DNA from: Burkholderia gladioli
Lineage (GTDB): Bacteria > Pseudomonadota > Gammaproteobacteria > Burkholderiales > Burkholderiaceae
Length of the DNA: 64,000 nucleotides
Direction: 5' to 3'
Assembly: GCF_000959725.1 (NCBI RefSeq)
Contig: NZ_CP009323.1
Location: 2,108,001-2,172,000 of the forward strand
In this document: positions 45,457 to 54,676 of the stretch, piece after piece
How the letters are laid out: the number at the start of each line of letters is the position of its first letter
How positions within the stretch are numbered: position 1 is the first letter of the stretch
Made by a program: the position numbers and the translations under genes
Notes under the pieces: generated by a model
The model's database searches: none
What the model saw: only the letters and a program-made list of their open reading frames with translations
What the model was told of the DNA's origin: nothing

Positions 45457-45463
45457 CCGCCTC

Positions 45464-45877
<414 letters not shown>

Positions 45878-45890
45878 CGCTGGATTGAAG

Positions 45891-45923
45891 AAGGCCGGCG
45901 CCCCGGAAGGGCGCCGGCCTTTT
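45891..45923 (+). terminator. Rho-independent terminator of rnpB
   Basis: AAGGCCGGCGCCC and GGGCGCCGGCCTT pair around CGGAA, with a short T run. Confidence 0.85.
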
Positions 45924-45967
45924 GCTTTGGCGCGTGGGCTTTCGGCGCGCGGGCGCGCCGGCCGGCC

Positions 45968-46390
45968 TCAGTCGGCGACGATGTCGAACGAATGCGTCAG
46001 CTCGGCCGTCTTGGCGATCATGATCGAGGCCGAGCAGTACTTGTCGTGCGACAGGTTGATGGCGCGCTCGACCGTGGTCGGGTTCAGGTTGCGGCCCTTC
46101 ACGGTGAAGTGGAAGTGGATTTTGGTGAACACCTTGGGATCCTCGCTGGCGCGCTCGGCCTTCAGCGACACCGAGCAGCCCGTCACTTCCTGGCGGCTCT
46201 TCTTGAGGATCAGCACGACGTCGTAGGCGGTGCAGCCGCCGGTGCCGAGCAGCACCATTTCCATCGGGCGCGCGGCGAGGTTGTGGCCGCCGCCCTCGGG
46301 GGCGCCGTCCATCGTCACCAGATGGCCGCTGCCCGTCTCGGCGACGAACGCCATGCCATCCTGGCCCATCCAGCTAACTTTGCATTCCAT
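45968..46390 (-). CDS. OsmC-family protein
   Basis: This 140-residue protein is of the OsmC/YhfA peroxiredoxin-like family, which reduces organic hydroperoxides through a Cys pair. It starts MECKVSWMGQDGMAFVAE. One Cys lies in MVLLGTGGCTAYDVV (about residue 54) and the second in SHDKYCSASIMI, both in OsmC positions. The ATG at 46390 was chosen over an in-frame codon at 46447, which lacks similarity and overlaps the TACAAT promoter-like box at 46431-46436. Confidence 0.92.
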   Translation of the reverse strand: MECKVSWMGQDGMAFVAETGSGHLVTMDGAPEGGGHNLAARPMEMVLLGTGGCTAYDVVLILKKSRQEVTGCSVSLKAERASEDPKVFTKIHFHFTVKGRNLNPTTVERAINLSHDKYCSASIMIAKTAELTHSFDIVAD

Positions 46391-46638
46391 GCGTGTGCTC
46401 CAGCGTTTGCCGATTCGATTGCGAACCGGCATTGTAGCCCGTGCCACCAGGCTCGGCTGATGCGCTGCGGGAACGGCGGCGGTCTCGTCGCATCGCCCGA
46501 GGTTTCCCTCCAGGCGGCGGCGCGCCCTGATCCCGGAGATGATGGCTAAGACGCTGATTTCAATCGGGATTGCGGAAACGGCAACGATCGATACGAGAAT
46601 TTCATATTATGGTTGGCGTTTTCACTATATAGATTTGC

Positions 46639-46667
46639 TTGTATTGCGCTGCCCAGGTTCCTATAAT
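46639..46667 (+). promoter_or_regulatory. Sigma-70 promoter of the candidate small RNA
   Basis: TTGTAT (46639-46644), a 17-bp spacer and a perfect TATAAT (46662-46667) predict a start near 46674. Confidence 0.75.
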
Positions 46668-46673
46668 TTTCCT

Positions 46674-46764
46674 CATCGATTGTCGCACTGCGGCAATCCC
46701 TGCATGTCTCCTCCACCCTCCTCCAAAGGTGGATTAAGCCCGAACGATGGTTCGGGCTTTTTTT
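46674..46764 (+). ncRNA. Candidate small RNA with anti-Shine-Dalgarno loop
   Basis: A short transcript of about 91 nt lies between a strong promoter and a strong terminator. Hairpin 1 pairs GATTGTCGC (46678-46686) with GCGGCAATC (46690-46698) around ACT. A pyrimidine-rich linker with UCUCC follows. Hairpin 2 pairs TCCACC (46712-46717) with GGTGGA (46728-46733) and shows CTCCTCCAAA in its loop. Hairpin 3 is the terminator. Exposed CUCCUCC motifs are complementary to ribosome binding sites and resemble trans-acting RNAs of Proteobacteria that block translation initiation. I recall an Rfam family of toxic betaproteobacterial small RNAs of this kind, but membership was not tested. No plausible ORF is present. 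Confidence 0.7.
46736..46764 (+). terminator. Terminator of the small RNA
   Basis: AAGCCCGAAC and GTTCGGGCTT pair perfectly over 10 bp around GATG, ending in seven T. Confidence 0.93.
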
Positions 46765-46913
46765 CGCCGGTCCGCCGCCGGTCGTGCAGGCGGGGGCGGC
46801 TTTCGACCCGTCCCCGGGCGCTGATTCGAACCGCGAGAAACGGGGCTCGATACGAGCCGATCTCGCCTCATCGCGGCGTCGCGAGCCGGTCCCCGCGCTA
46901 GACCTCGATTTCT

Positions 46914-46943
46914 TTGACCGCTCCCGCAGATTTCCTTTATAAT
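46914..46943 (+). promoter_or_regulatory. Sigma-70 promoter of rplM-rpsI
   Basis: TTGACC (46914-46919), an 18-bp spacer and TATAAT (46938-46943) predict a start near 46950 and a leader of about 113 nt. Confidence 0.8.
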
Positions 46944-47062
46944 TCAGGGTTTTCCGCATTCATGCCCGCGGAGAAGACCAGGGAGAGCCTGCACAGCGCC
47001 CAGAGCGCAACCAATCCAAGCAGGAAAAAACAAGGGCAGCAGTCATTATTTTTGGATCGATC

Positions 47063-47491
47063 ATGAAGACGTTTTCCGCAAAAGCCCATGAGGTGACGCG
47101 CGAATGGTACGTGATTGACGCGACGGATAAGGTTCTCGGCCGTGTCGCCAGCGAAGTGGCACGCCGTCTGCGCGGCAAGCACAAGCCTGAGTTCACCCCG
47201 CACGTCGACACCGGTGATTTCATCATCGTCATCAACGCGAGCAAGTTGAAGGTCACGGGCAACAAGGTTCTCGACAAGAAGTACTACCGTCACTCGGGCT
47301 ACCCGGGCGGCATCTATGAAACGACGTTCGGCAAGATGCAGGAACGCTTCCCGGGCCGTGCGCTCGAGAAGGCGGTCAAGGGCATGCTGCCGAAGGGCCC
47401 GCTCGGCTACGCGATGATCAAGAAGCTGAAGGTCTACGCAGAAGCGACGCATCCGCATTCGGCACAACAGCCGAAGGCGCTCGAGATCTAA
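47063..47491 (+). CDS. rplM: 50S ribosomal protein L13
   Basis: L13 is an early-assembly protein of the large ribosomal subunit. The 142-residue product has [69 protein letters not shown] and [12 protein letters not shown]. It uses T/A at third positions more often than its neighbours, as expected for a highly expressed gene. rpsI follows after 10 bp. Confidence 0.99.
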   Translation: MKTFSAKAHEVTREWYVIDATDKVLGRVASEVARRLRGKHKPEFTPHVDTGDFIIVINASKLKVTGNKVLDKKYYRHSGYPGGIYETTFGKMQERFPGRALEKAVKGMLPKGPLGYAMIKKLKVYAEATHPHSAQQPKALEI

Positions 47492-47501
47492 GGGGACCCA
47501 C

Positions 47502-47894
47502 ATGATCGGTAACTGGAACTACGGTACGGGCCGCCGCAAGAGCGCAGTCGCTCGTGTCTTCATCAAGGCTGGCAAGGGCGACATCATCGTCAACGGCAAG
47601 CCCATCGCTGACTACTTCTCGCGTGAAACCTCGCTGATGATCGTGCGCCAGCCGCTCGAGCTGACGAACCACGGCCAGACGTTCGACATCAAGGTCAACG
47701 TCACGGGCGGCGGTGAGACGGGTCAAGCCGGTGCAGTGCGCCACGGCATCACCCGCGCGCTGATCGACTACGACGCGACGCTCAAGCCGCAACTGTCGAC
47801 GGCCGGCTTCGTGACGCGCGATGCGCGTGAAGTCGAGCGTAAGAAGATGGGTCTGCGCAAGGCACGTCGCGCCAAGCAGTTCTCGAAGCGTTAA
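47502..47894 (+). CDS. rpsI: 30S ribosomal protein S9
   Basis: S9 is a small-subunit protein whose C-terminal tail reaches the P-site tRNA. The 130-residue product has [34 protein letters not shown] and the basic tail [20 protein letters not shown]. It lacks any disruption. A strong terminator follows. Confidence 0.99.
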   Translation: MIGNWNYGTGRRKSAVARVFIKAGKGDIIVNGKPIADYFSRETSLMIVRQPLELTNHGQTFDIKVNVTGGGETGQAGAVRHGITRALIDYDATLKPQLSTAGFVTRDAREVERKKMGLRKARRAKQFSKR

Positions 47895-47932
47895 GCGCTT
47901 CCGGCAGGTCGCCCCAGGGCGATGCGCCGACG

Positions 47933-47964
47933 AAAACCGCCAGTCATCGACTGGCGGTTTTTTT
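47933..47964 (+). terminator. Rho-independent terminator of rplM-rpsI
   Basis: AAAACCGCCAGTC and GACTGGCGGTTTT pair around ATC and end in seven T. Confidence 0.95.
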
Positions 47965-48095
47965 ATGGCCGGAACCGGTCGAGGAGCGTGCCCGCGGCGC
48001 GCGAATGAGGGCGCGAACCGCTTGATTTCGCGGACTTCGGCACGATCTTCGGAACCGCCCTACAATAGCGGCTAGAGTTTTCTGGAGAGTTCGCA

Positions 48096-48470
48096 ATGAA
48101 CGCTGTCACCGAATCCGCGGTTACCACCGCCACCGAAATGCCGCTGCCCTTCGTCTTCACCGACGCGGCGGCCGACAAGGTCAAGCAACTGATCGACGAA
48201 GAGGGCAATCCCGAGCTGAAGCTGCGCGTGTTCGTGCAGGGCGGCGGCTGCTCCGGCTTCCAGTACGGCTTCACCTTCGACGAGGAAGTCAACGAGGACG
48301 ACACCGTGATGGTCAAGAACGGCGTCCAGCTGCTGATCGACTCGATGAGCTACCAGTACCTGGTCGGCGCCGAGATCGACTACAAGGACGACCTGAACGG
48401 CGCGCAGTTCGTGATCAAGAACCCGAACGCGACCACCACCTGCGGTTGCGGTTCGTCGTTCTCGGTCTGA
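48096..48470 (+). CDS. erpA: Iron-sulfur cluster insertion protein ErpA
   Basis: ErpA is an A-type carrier that passes iron-sulfur clusters to target enzymes. The 124-residue protein has the three cluster-binding cysteines: Cys52 in [12 protein letters not shown], and Cys116 and Cys118 in [12 protein letters not shown]. It also has the expected [13 protein letters not shown] start. A TACAAT box lies at 48061-48066. A terminator follows. Position after rpsI is typical of Burkholderiales. Confidence 0.97.
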   Translation: MNAVTESAVTTATEMPLPFVFTDAAADKVKQLIDEEGNPELKLRVFVQGGGCSGFQYGFTFDEEVNEDDTVMVKNGVQLLIDSMSYQYLVGAEIDYKDDLNGAQFVIKNPNATTTCGCGSSFSV

Positions 48471-48523
48471 GCCGGCTCGACTGAGCGGTTCGCGCGGGCG
48501 CCGTCGCGGCGGCCCGTGCATGC

Positions 48524-48551
48524 AAAACCCCACGCCGTGCGTGGGGTTTTT
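48524..48551. terminator. Bidirectional terminator between erpA and anmK
   Basis: AAAACCCCACGC and GCGTGGGGTTTT pair around CGT. The plus strand ends in five T and the minus strand in TTTTGC. Confidence 0.9.
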
Positions 48552-48588
48552 GTCGTTTCCGCGCCGTACAGGAACGGCGCGGCGAACT

Positions 48589-49758
48589 TCAGCGCGGATA
48601 GAGCGCGCCGAGCACGCGTTCGCCGGCGGCGCCCGTCACGCCGGGGATGTTGCCGGCCAGGCGCGCCGTGAAGCGGTAGGCCAGCCAGGCGAAGGCGATC
48701 GCCTCGACCTGCTGCGGCGGCACGCCGAGCGCCGCCGTGGTGTCGAGCGAGGCGCTCAGCCCGGCGGCGGCCAGCGCATCGCCGAGCGCGCTCATCAGCA
48801 CCGGGTTGCGCGCGCCTCCCCCGCACACGTAGACGGCCCGGCAATCGGGCGCATGTCGCGCGATCTCGCGCGCCACCGTGACGGCCGTGAGCGTGGTCAG
48901 GGTGGCCTGCACGTCCTCGGGGGCGACCTGGGCGAAGGCCTGCAGGCGCGTCTCGAGCCAATCGGGGTTGAACAGGTCGCGCCCGGTGCTCTTGGGCGGC
49001 GGCAGGTCGAAATAGGGTTCGGCGAGCAGCGCGGCGAGCAGGGCCGTATCGGTCCTGCCGCGCGCGGCGAAGCGGCCGCCCTCGTCGTAGGGCTTGCCGA
49101 GATGGCGCAGCGCCCAGGCGTCGAGCAGGGCATTGGCGGGGCCGCAGTCGAAGCCGCGCACGCCGGCGCCGCCATGCGCGCCCTCGGCCGGCAGCAGCGT
49201 GATGTTGCTGATTCCGCCGAGATTGCAGACCACGCGCGTCTCCTCGGGCGAGCCGAACAGCGTGGCGTGGAAGGCCGGCGCGAGCGGCGCGCCCTGGCCG
49301 CCGGCGGCGATGTCGCGGCTGCGGAAATCCGCGATCACGTCGATATGCGTGAGTTCGGCGAGCAGGGCCGGGTTGTTGGTCTGGCGCGTGTAGCCGCGCT
49401 CGGGGCGGTGCCGCACGGTCTGGCCGTGTACACCGATCGCGTGCACGTCGGCGGGGCCCAGGTTGGCGGCGCGCTGCAGCTCGTGGCAGCAGACCGCGTA
49501 GCGCGCGGCCAGCGCATTGGCGGCCAGCGATTCGCGCTCGATCTCGTCGCTGCCGGGCTGCTGCAGCGCGAACAGCGCCTCGCGCAGCGAATCGGCGAAG
49601 CCCACGAAGGCTTCGGCCAGCACGGCAGGCGGCTCGCCGGCCGCGAAGCGCACGGCGATGCCGTCGCAGCCGTCCATGCTGGTGCCGGACATCAGCCCGA
49701 AATAGACGCCATCGGCGGGATGGCCTGGCTGGGTGCGCTTGGCTGGATTGGGCGCCAC
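48589..49758 (-). CDS. anmK: Anhydro-N-acetylmuramic acid kinase
   Basis: AnmK cleaves and phosphorylates anhydro-MurNAc to MurNAc-6-phosphate in cell-wall recycling. The 389-residue protein has the ATP-binding start [20 protein letters not shown], then [21 protein letters not shown], the [16 protein letters not shown] strand and [17 protein letters not shown]. The C-terminal [17 protein letters not shown] also fits. It is divergent from tyrS. Confidence 0.96.
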   Translation of the reverse strand: MAPNPAKRTQPGHPADGVYFGLMSGTSMDGCDGIAVRFAAGEPPAVLAEAFVGFADSLREALFALQQPGSDEIERESLAANALAARYAVCCHELQRAANLGPADVHAIGVHGQTVRHRPERGYTRQTNNPALLAELTHIDVIADFRSRDIAAGGQGAPLAPAFHATLFGSPEETRVVCNLGGISNITLLPAEGAHGGAGVRGFDCGPANALLDAWALRHLGKPYDEGGRFAARGRTDTALLAALLAEPYFDLPPPKSTGRDLFNPDWLETRLQAFAQVAPEDVQATLTTLTAVTVAREIARHAPDCRAVYVCGGGARNPVLMSALGDALAAAGLSASLDTTAALGVPPQQVEAIAFAWLAYRFTARLAGNIPGVTGAAGERVLGALYPR

Positions 49759-49911
49759 GGTTTCGCTCCTGTCGTGATGCGCGCGGGCGACATGCCCGGC
49801 CGCGGGTGTCCCGATTATCCGCGCAAGCGAGCACGCCGTTAAGCGATACCGGTCCGCGCGCGAGTTATGGGAAAATCCCGGTTTTCCCGACTAACCTCGT
49901 TCCCGCCCCCG

Positions 49912-51153
49912 ATGAGCCAAGATTCCCAAACGAAGCCGGCACTGCCGATCACCGACGGCGTGCGCGAAGCGCTCGCGATCACGAAACGCGGCGTCGACGA
50001 GCTGCTGATCGAGGACGAGTTCGCGCAGAAGCTGGCGCGCAGCGAGGCCAGCGGCACGCCGCTGCGGATCAAGCTGGGCCTGGACCCGACCGCACCCGAC
50101 ATCCACATCGGCCACACCGTGGTGCTCAACAAGATGCGCCAGTTGCAGGACCTGGGCCACACGGTGATCTTCCTGATCGGCGACTTCACCTCGCTGATCG
50201 GCGATCCTTCGGGCCGCAACGCCACGCGCCCACCGCTCACGCGCGAGCAGATCGAGGCCAATGCCAAGACCTACTTCGAGCAGGCCGCGCTGGTGCTCGA
50301 CCGCGAGAAGACCGAGATCCGCTACAACAGCGAATGGTCGATGCCGCTAGGCGCCGACGGCATGATCAAGCTGGCCTCGCGCTACACGGTGGCGCGCATC
50401 CTCGAGCGCGAGGATTTCACCAAGCGCTTCCAGGGCGGCGTTCCGATCTCGATCCACGAATTCCTCTACCCGCTGATGCAGGGCTACGACTCGGTGGCGC
50501 TCAACGCCGACCTCGAGCTCGGCGGCACCGACCAGAAGTTCAACCTGCTGGTGGGCCGCGAGCTGCAGAAGCAGTATGGCCAGGAGCCGCAGTGCATCCT
50601 GACCATGCCGCTGCTCGAGGGCCTGGACGGCGTGGAGAAGATGTCGAAGTCCAAGGCCAACTACGTCGGCATCAGCGAGAAGCCCACCGACATGTTCGGC
50701 AAGCTGATGAGCATCTCGGACGTGCTGATGTGGCGTTACTTCGAACTGCTGTCGTTCCGCCCGATGGCCGAGATCGCCAGGTTCAAGGCCGAGATCGAGG
50801 CGGGCCGCAACCCGCGCGACTTCAAGGTGCTGCTGGCGCAGGAGATCGTCGCGCGCTTCCACTCGCAGGCCGACGCCGAGCGCGCGCTGGAGGACTTCAA
50901 CCATCGTGCCAAGGGCGGCGTGCCCGACGATATCCCGGCCGTCACGCTGGGCGGCGCGCCGCTCGCGATCGGCCAGTTGCTCAAGCAGGCGGGGCTGGTG
51001 CCCTCGACCAGCGAGGCGCTGCGCAACATCGAGCAGGGCGGCGTGAAGATCGACGGCGCCACGGTGTCCGACAGGGGCCTCAAGGTCGAGGCCGGCGAGT
51101 ACGTGGTGCAGGTCGGCAAGCGCCGCTTCGCACGCGTCACGCTCGGCGCATGA
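49912..51153 (+). CDS. tyrS: Tyrosyl-tRNA synthetase
   Basis: TyrS charges tRNA-Tyr. The 413-residue class I enzyme (TyrRZ type) has HIGH at residues 65-68 and KMSKS at 243-247, with [18 protein letters not shown] before it. A C-terminal S4 RNA-binding domain starts near [22 protein letters not shown]. The start at 49912 was chosen; an upstream in-frame ATG adds 15 unconserved residues. The dtd start overlaps its stop by 4 bp. Confidence 0.97.
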   Translation: MSQDSQTKPALPITDGVREALAITKRGVDELLIEDEFAQKLARSEASGTPLRIKLGLDPTAPDIHIGHTVVLNKMRQLQDLGHTVIFLIGDFTSLIGDPSGRNATRPPLTREQIEANAKTYFEQAALVLDREKTEIRYNSEWSMPLGADGMIKLASRYTVARILEREDFTKRFQGGVPISIHEFLYPLMQGYDSVALNADLELGGTDQKFNLLVGRELQKQYGQEPQCILTMPLLEGLDGVEKMSKSKANYVGISEKPTDMFGKLMSISDVLMWRYFELLSFRPMAEIARFKAEIEAGRNPRDFKVLLAQEIVARFHSQADAERALEDFNHRAKGGVPDDIPAVTLGGAPLAIGQLLKQAGLVPSTSEALRNIEQGGVKIDGATVSDRGLKVEAGEYVVQVGKRRFARVTLGA

Positions 51154-51611
51154 TCGCGCTGATCCAGCGCGTGCGGCGCGCCGAGGTGCGCGTCGGCGAG
51201 CGCGTCACGGGCGAGATCGGCGCGGGCCTGCTCGCGCTGGTCTGCGCCGAGCGCGGGGATCACGAGGCCGCGGCCGACAAGCTGCTGACCAAGCTGCTCG
51301 GTTATCGCGTATTCAGCGACGCGGCCGGCAAGATGAACCTGCCGCTCAGCAACCTCGACGGCGGGGGCCGGGCGGGCGGCCTGCTGCTGGTCTCGCAGTT
51401 CACGCTGGCGGCCGATACCAACAGCGGGATGCGACCCAGCTTCACCCCGGCCGCGCCGCCCGAGGAAGGCGCGCGGCTGTTCTCGTACTTCGTCGAGGCC
51501 GCACGCGCGCGTCACCCGATCGTCGAGACCGGCGAGTTCGGCGCCGACATGCAGGTCTCGCTCGTCAACGACGGCCCCGTCACCTTCTGGCTGCAGGTGC
51601 GCCCGTCCTGA
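51150..51611 (+). CDS. dtd: D-aminoacyl-tRNA deacylase
   Basis: Dtd removes D-amino acids wrongly attached to tRNA, a fitting partner for tyrS. The 153-residue protein has [23 protein letters not shown], the catalytic [21 protein letters not shown] with the SQFTL and NSG(M)RP motifs, and the C-terminal [15 protein letters not shown] with the GP chiral filter. ATGA overlap with tyrS shows coupling. Confidence 0.97.
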   Translation: MIALIQRVRRAEVRVGERVTGEIGAGLLALVCAERGDHEAAADKLLTKLLGYRVFSDAAGKMNLPLSNLDGGGRAGGLLLVSQFTLAADTNSGMRPSFTPAAPPEEGARLFSYFVEAARARHPIVETGEFGADMQVSLVNDGPVTFWLQVRPS

Positions 51612-51652
51612 GGGCGGCGCAGCGACGGCCCGTTTCACGCTTCGCGACATCG

Positions 51653-52312
51653 ATGACCACGCAAATCCTCTTCATCCGTCACGGCGAGACGCCGTGGAAC
51701 CGCATCAAGCGCATCCAGGGGCATATCGACATCCCGCTCGCCGAGACCGGCGTCGAGCAGGCGGCACGCCTGGCCGAGCGGCTCGCGCGCGAGGCCGGCG
51801 AGGGCGCTCGGCTCGACGCGATCTATTCGAGCGACCTGCAGCGCGCGCGCCAGACCGCGCAGCCGAGCGCCGACGCGCTGGGTTTGCCGGTGGCCCTGGG
51901 CGAAGGGCTGCGCGAGCGCAACTACGGTGCCTTCCAGGGCCACGACAGCGGCGAGATCGCCGAGCTGTTTCCCGATGCCTACGCGCACTGGCAGACGCGC
52001 GACCCGGGTTTCGAGCCGGCGGGCGGCGAATCGCATCGCGCCTTTTATCACCGCGTGCTGGCCGCGATCGCGCCGATCGTGGCCGCGCATCCGGGCGGGC
52101 GCATCGCGATCGTCACGCACGGCGGCGTGCTCGACTGCGTCTATCGCCGCGCGGCCTCGCTGCCGCTGGAGGCGCCGCGCCAGTACGCGCTGCTCAACAC
52201 CAGCATCAACCTGGTCGAATTCGACGGTGACGCGCCGCGCATCCTGCGCTGGGCCGATGTCGACCATCTCGGCGGCGAGAGCGACGACGACGGCTACCGC
52301 AAGGTGCTCTGA
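51653..52312 (+). CDS. Histidine phosphatase family protein (GpmB-like)
   Basis: This is a 219-residue branch-1 histidine phosphatase. It has FIRHGETPWNRIKRIQGHIDIPL with the catalytic RHG, IYSSDLQRARQTAQ, LRERNYGAFQGHDSGEI and the second His in VTHGGVLDCVYR. The family includes cofactor-dependent phosphoglycerate mutases and broad phosphatases. The substrate is unclear; GpmB-type annotation is common for this locus after dtd. Confidence 0.9.
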   Translation: MTTQILFIRHGETPWNRIKRIQGHIDIPLAETGVEQAARLAERLAREAGEGARLDAIYSSDLQRARQTAQPSADALGLPVALGEGLRERNYGAFQGHDSGEIAELFPDAYAHWQTRDPGFEPAGGESHRAFYHRVLAAIAPIVAAHPGGRIAIVTHGGVLDCVYRRAASLPLEAPRQYALLNTSINLVEFDGDAPRILRWADVDHLGGESDDDGYRKVL

Positions 52313-52325
52313 AGCGCGTCCACGA

Positions 52326-52361
52326 ATGCAAACGGCCCCGCTCAGGCGGGGCCGTTTGCAT
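52326..52361. terminator. Bidirectional terminator (16-bp stem)
   Basis: ATGCAAACGGCCCCGC and GCGGGGCCGTTTGCAT pair perfectly around TCAG, between two convergent genes. T-tracts are weak. Confidence 0.8.
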
Positions 52362-52375
52362 TTGGCGCACGGTTC

Positions 52376-53479
52376 TTACCGGATGCCGTGACGCGTCTTG
52401 TAGTCGAGCGTGTAGGCGAGCTTGCCGGGCTTGGAGGCCGTGATCGGCGCGATCAGGTCGCCGAAGGTGCCCTTGCCGTACTTCTTGCCCGCGTTGATCT
52501 GCGCGAGGCGGCCGAGATCGGCGCCGCTCTTGCCGTCGATCACCGGATCGGTGGTGGCCACCATCTTCAGCGAGGCGTTCCAGGTCGCGTTCAGGTAGCC
52601 CGTGTCGGCCGTGGCCGGATCCGGGTCGGTCGCGCCGAGCTTGCTCAGCGTGTAGCCCGACAGCGGGAAGTTCGCGCGCAGCCAGTCGGCCCAGTAGAAC
52701 TCGAGGAAGTCGGTGGAGGGCGTCGGCTTGCTGTAGCCGATGTCGCGCGTGAAATAGACCAGCGAGCGATAGACGTCGTCCTGCATGCCGAGCTTGAGGC
52801 CCAGGCCGGTGGGCAACTGCGCCGGCGTGATCGCCGCGCCCCTGGCGTCCTTCAGGCGCGTGTAGCCGCGGCGCTGCATCTCGGCCCAGAACGCGCTGCC
52901 GCTGTAGCCGCTCAGGTTGTCCTTGACGATCACGTGCACGTGCAGCGCCGCGCCACCGTCCGGCACCTCGTAATAGGTCGACAGGCCGTGGTGGCCGTCG
53001 GTCAGGTAGAGCGTGTCGCCGTTCGGGCCGATCACCACCGGGTTCAGCACGCTGGTGTCGCGCTTGCTCGCGTCGCTGGTGCTGCAGGCATAGCTGCTCG
53101 CGTCGCTCAGCCTGGCGCTTGCGCCCGAGCTGCCCGAGACCAGGCCGCCGAGGCCTTCGTCGGCGCAGAAGTCGTCGAACTTCTTGGTCGGATCGAGTTC
53201 GTAGCGGCCGAGCTTGTAATAGATCTGGTCGTAGCCGAGCGCGGCTTGGGTCGGGTGCAGCTCGCCGAGCGCGACGTCGAGCATCTGGCCGGCGCTGGCC
53301 GATTGCCATTTGCCGGGCGTGGGAGCGGGCGTGGCCGGCGTGGTGGAGGTCGACGAGGACGGCGCCGGCGCGGCGGCGAGCGAGGGCGTGGCTGCCGTGC
53401 CGTCGCCGCCGCAGGCGGCCAGCGCGAGCAGGGACGAGAACGAGGCGGCCAGGGCGAAACGGCTGAGCGAGACAGGCAT
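52376..53479 (-). CDS. ParB-like-nuclease-domain lipoprotein
   Basis: This is a 367-residue exported protein of the putative ParB-like nuclease family (ParBc_2-type). Residues 1-23 form a lipoprotein signal ending LALAAC, with Cys23 as lipidation site. A Ser/Thr/Pro/Ala linker follows. The domain has LNPVVIGPNGDTLYLTDGHHGLSTYYE, where the Asp-Gly-His-His motif resembles the ParB/sulfiredoxin active-site loop, then HVHVIVKDNLSGYSGSAFWAEM and a C-terminal part with DFLEFYWADWLRANFP. Cytosolic ParB proteins are not secreted, so a cell-envelope role is likely. Function is unknown; other family members are described as putative nucleases. No plasmid or partition genes are nearby. Confidence 0.85.
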   Translation of the reverse strand: MPVSLSRFALAASFSSLLALAACGGDGTAATPSLAAAPAPSSSTSTTPATPAPTPGKWQSASAGQMLDVALGELHPTQAALGYDQIYYKLGRYELDPTKKFDDFCADEGLGGLVSGSSGASARLSDASSYACSTSDASKRDTSVLNPVVIGPNGDTLYLTDGHHGLSTYYEVPDGGAALHVHVIVKDNLSGYSGSAFWAEMQRRGYTRLKDARGAAITPAQLPTGLGLKLGMQDDVYRSLVYFTRDIGYSKPTPSTDFLEFYWADWLRANFPLSGYTLSKLGATDPDPATADTGYLNATWNASLKMVATTDPVIDGKSGADLGRLAQINAGKKYGKGTFGDLIAPITASKPGKLAYTLDYKTRHGIR

Positions 53480-53650
53480 GGTGTGAGCGGTCGGTGAGAG
53501 TGACGGCGGCGCGGCATGGGCGGCGCGCGAAAAGGCGCCAGCTTGCCGGTTCGATATGACAGCAATTTGAAATGATGTCGATCATGATCGCAAGTCTGTC
53601 GACAGCAGGTGGTAAGGCGTGAGGCGCGCGGGCCTGCCGGCCTGGCGGAT

Positions 53651-54655
53651 CTAACGCGAGGACGGGCCGGTTTCGGTGCGCGGATCCGCGGCCTGGCCGG
53701 GCGGCTCGCCGCCGGCCGCGGCCGGGGCGGTGCCTGCCGCCACGCGCCGTCGCGCGCGCCGCGAGGCGCCGTTGACGAGCGCCCAGCGCAGCACCGGCGC
53801 GACCAGCCTCACGCCCGGTCGCGCGACCACACGCCGGACCGGTGCCAGCGAAGCGAGCCCGAGCTGGGCCTGCGCCCAGTCGGGCAGCAGGTCGACGCCG
53901 GCATGGAACAGCAGGCGCAGCGCCGGCCGCATCGAGGGGCGCGGCACCGGCGTGTCGCGCAGCACGCGGATCACCTCCCGGGTGCGCTCGCTGGCGATCA
54001 GCTCGCCGCGCATCCGTTCGAGATAGGCGCGGATCTCGGCGCGCGAGACCGGTACCTGCCCGGCACCCAGCAGCATCGCGATGCGCGCCGTCTCGGCGTA
54101 GTAGCGGTCCTGTTCCTCGCCGCCCAGGGCGGGGTTCACGTAGCGCAGGTGCGCGGCCATGAAGCTCGACACCTCGGCCACGTGCACCCAGGTCAGGAGG
54201 GCCGGGTCGCTGGCGCGATAGGGCCTGCCGTCCGGCGCCGTGCCCGTCACGCCGTCGTGGATCGACCTGACGCGCGCGATCAGGCCCAGCGCGTCGGCCT
54301 GGCTGCCGAAGGTGGTGCCGGCGACGAAGGTGGCGGTGCGGCGCAGCCGGCCGAGGATGTCGGTGCGAAAGCTCGAATGATCCCAGACGCCGGCCAGCGC
54401 CAGCGGATGCAGGGCCTGCAGCAGCAGCGCGGCGATGCCGCCCGCCATCATCGAGGTGAAGTCGCCATGCACGCGCCAGCAGACGGCTTCGGGGCCGAAC
54501 AGCCCCGGATCGCCGGGCGGGGAGGAAAAATCGATGCTCGGGCCGCCGCCGCCCGAGGTGAGCAGGGTGATGCCGCCCGCGAGATGACGGCGCAGGCGCT
54601 CGGCGAGCCGATGTCCGGGGGCGCTGGTGCTGGGTTCACGCGGCGGCTCGGACAT
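53651..54655 (-). CDS. MpaB-family (DUF2236) putative oxygenase
   Basis: This 334-residue protein matches the DUF2236/MpaB family: PEAVCWRVHGDFTSMMAGGIAALLLQALHPLALAGVWDHSSF, then LGRLRRTATFVAGTTFGSQADAL, LTWVHVAEVSSFMAAHLRY and YYAETARIAMLLGA. The conserved His residues in these helices are proposed metal or heme ligands in the family. The start follows GGAGC-like sequence. It is downstream of ruvB with a 21-bp gap, so it may share the ruv transcript, but no functional link is known. Confidence 0.85.
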   Translation of the reverse strand: MSEPPREPSTSAPGHRLAERLRRHLAGGITLLTSGGGGPSIDFSSPPGDPGLFGPEAVCWRVHGDFTSMMAGGIAALLLQALHPLALAGVWDHSSFRTDILGRLRRTATFVAGTTFGSQADALGLIARVRSIHDGVTGTAPDGRPYRASDPALLTWVHVAEVSSFMAAHLRYVNPALGGEEQDRYYAETARIAMLLGAGQVPVSRAEIRAYLERMRGELIASERTREVIRVLRDTPVPRPSMRPALRLLFHAGVDLLPDWAQAQLGLASLAPVRRVVARPGVRLVAPVLRWALVNGASRRARRRVAAGTAPAAAGGEPPGQAADPRTETGPSSR

Positions 54656-54676
54656 CTCTCGGCTCCCGTTGCCCGG

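Larger units (their letters stand above)
46391..47062. other. osmC-rplM intergenic region with small RNA and rplM promoter
   Basis: This 672-bp region carries no protein gene. It holds the OsmC promoter side (46391-46440), an AT-rich segment with a strong sigma-70 promoter (46639-46667), a short transcript with its own terminator (46674-46764), a GC-rich stretch without recognised signals (46766-46910), and the rplM promoter and leader (46914-47062). Confidence 0.75.

Noticed and set aside
46815..46840. A tRNA T-arm-like sequence (GGTTCGAATC) on the minus strand
   Set aside because: The T-stem has a mismatch, and neither a matching acceptor stem nor a D-arm is present at the right distance.
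48061..48066. TACAAT before erpA as a full promoter
   Set aside because: A -10 match is present, but no -35 at normal spacing, so it is only mentioned in the gene entry.
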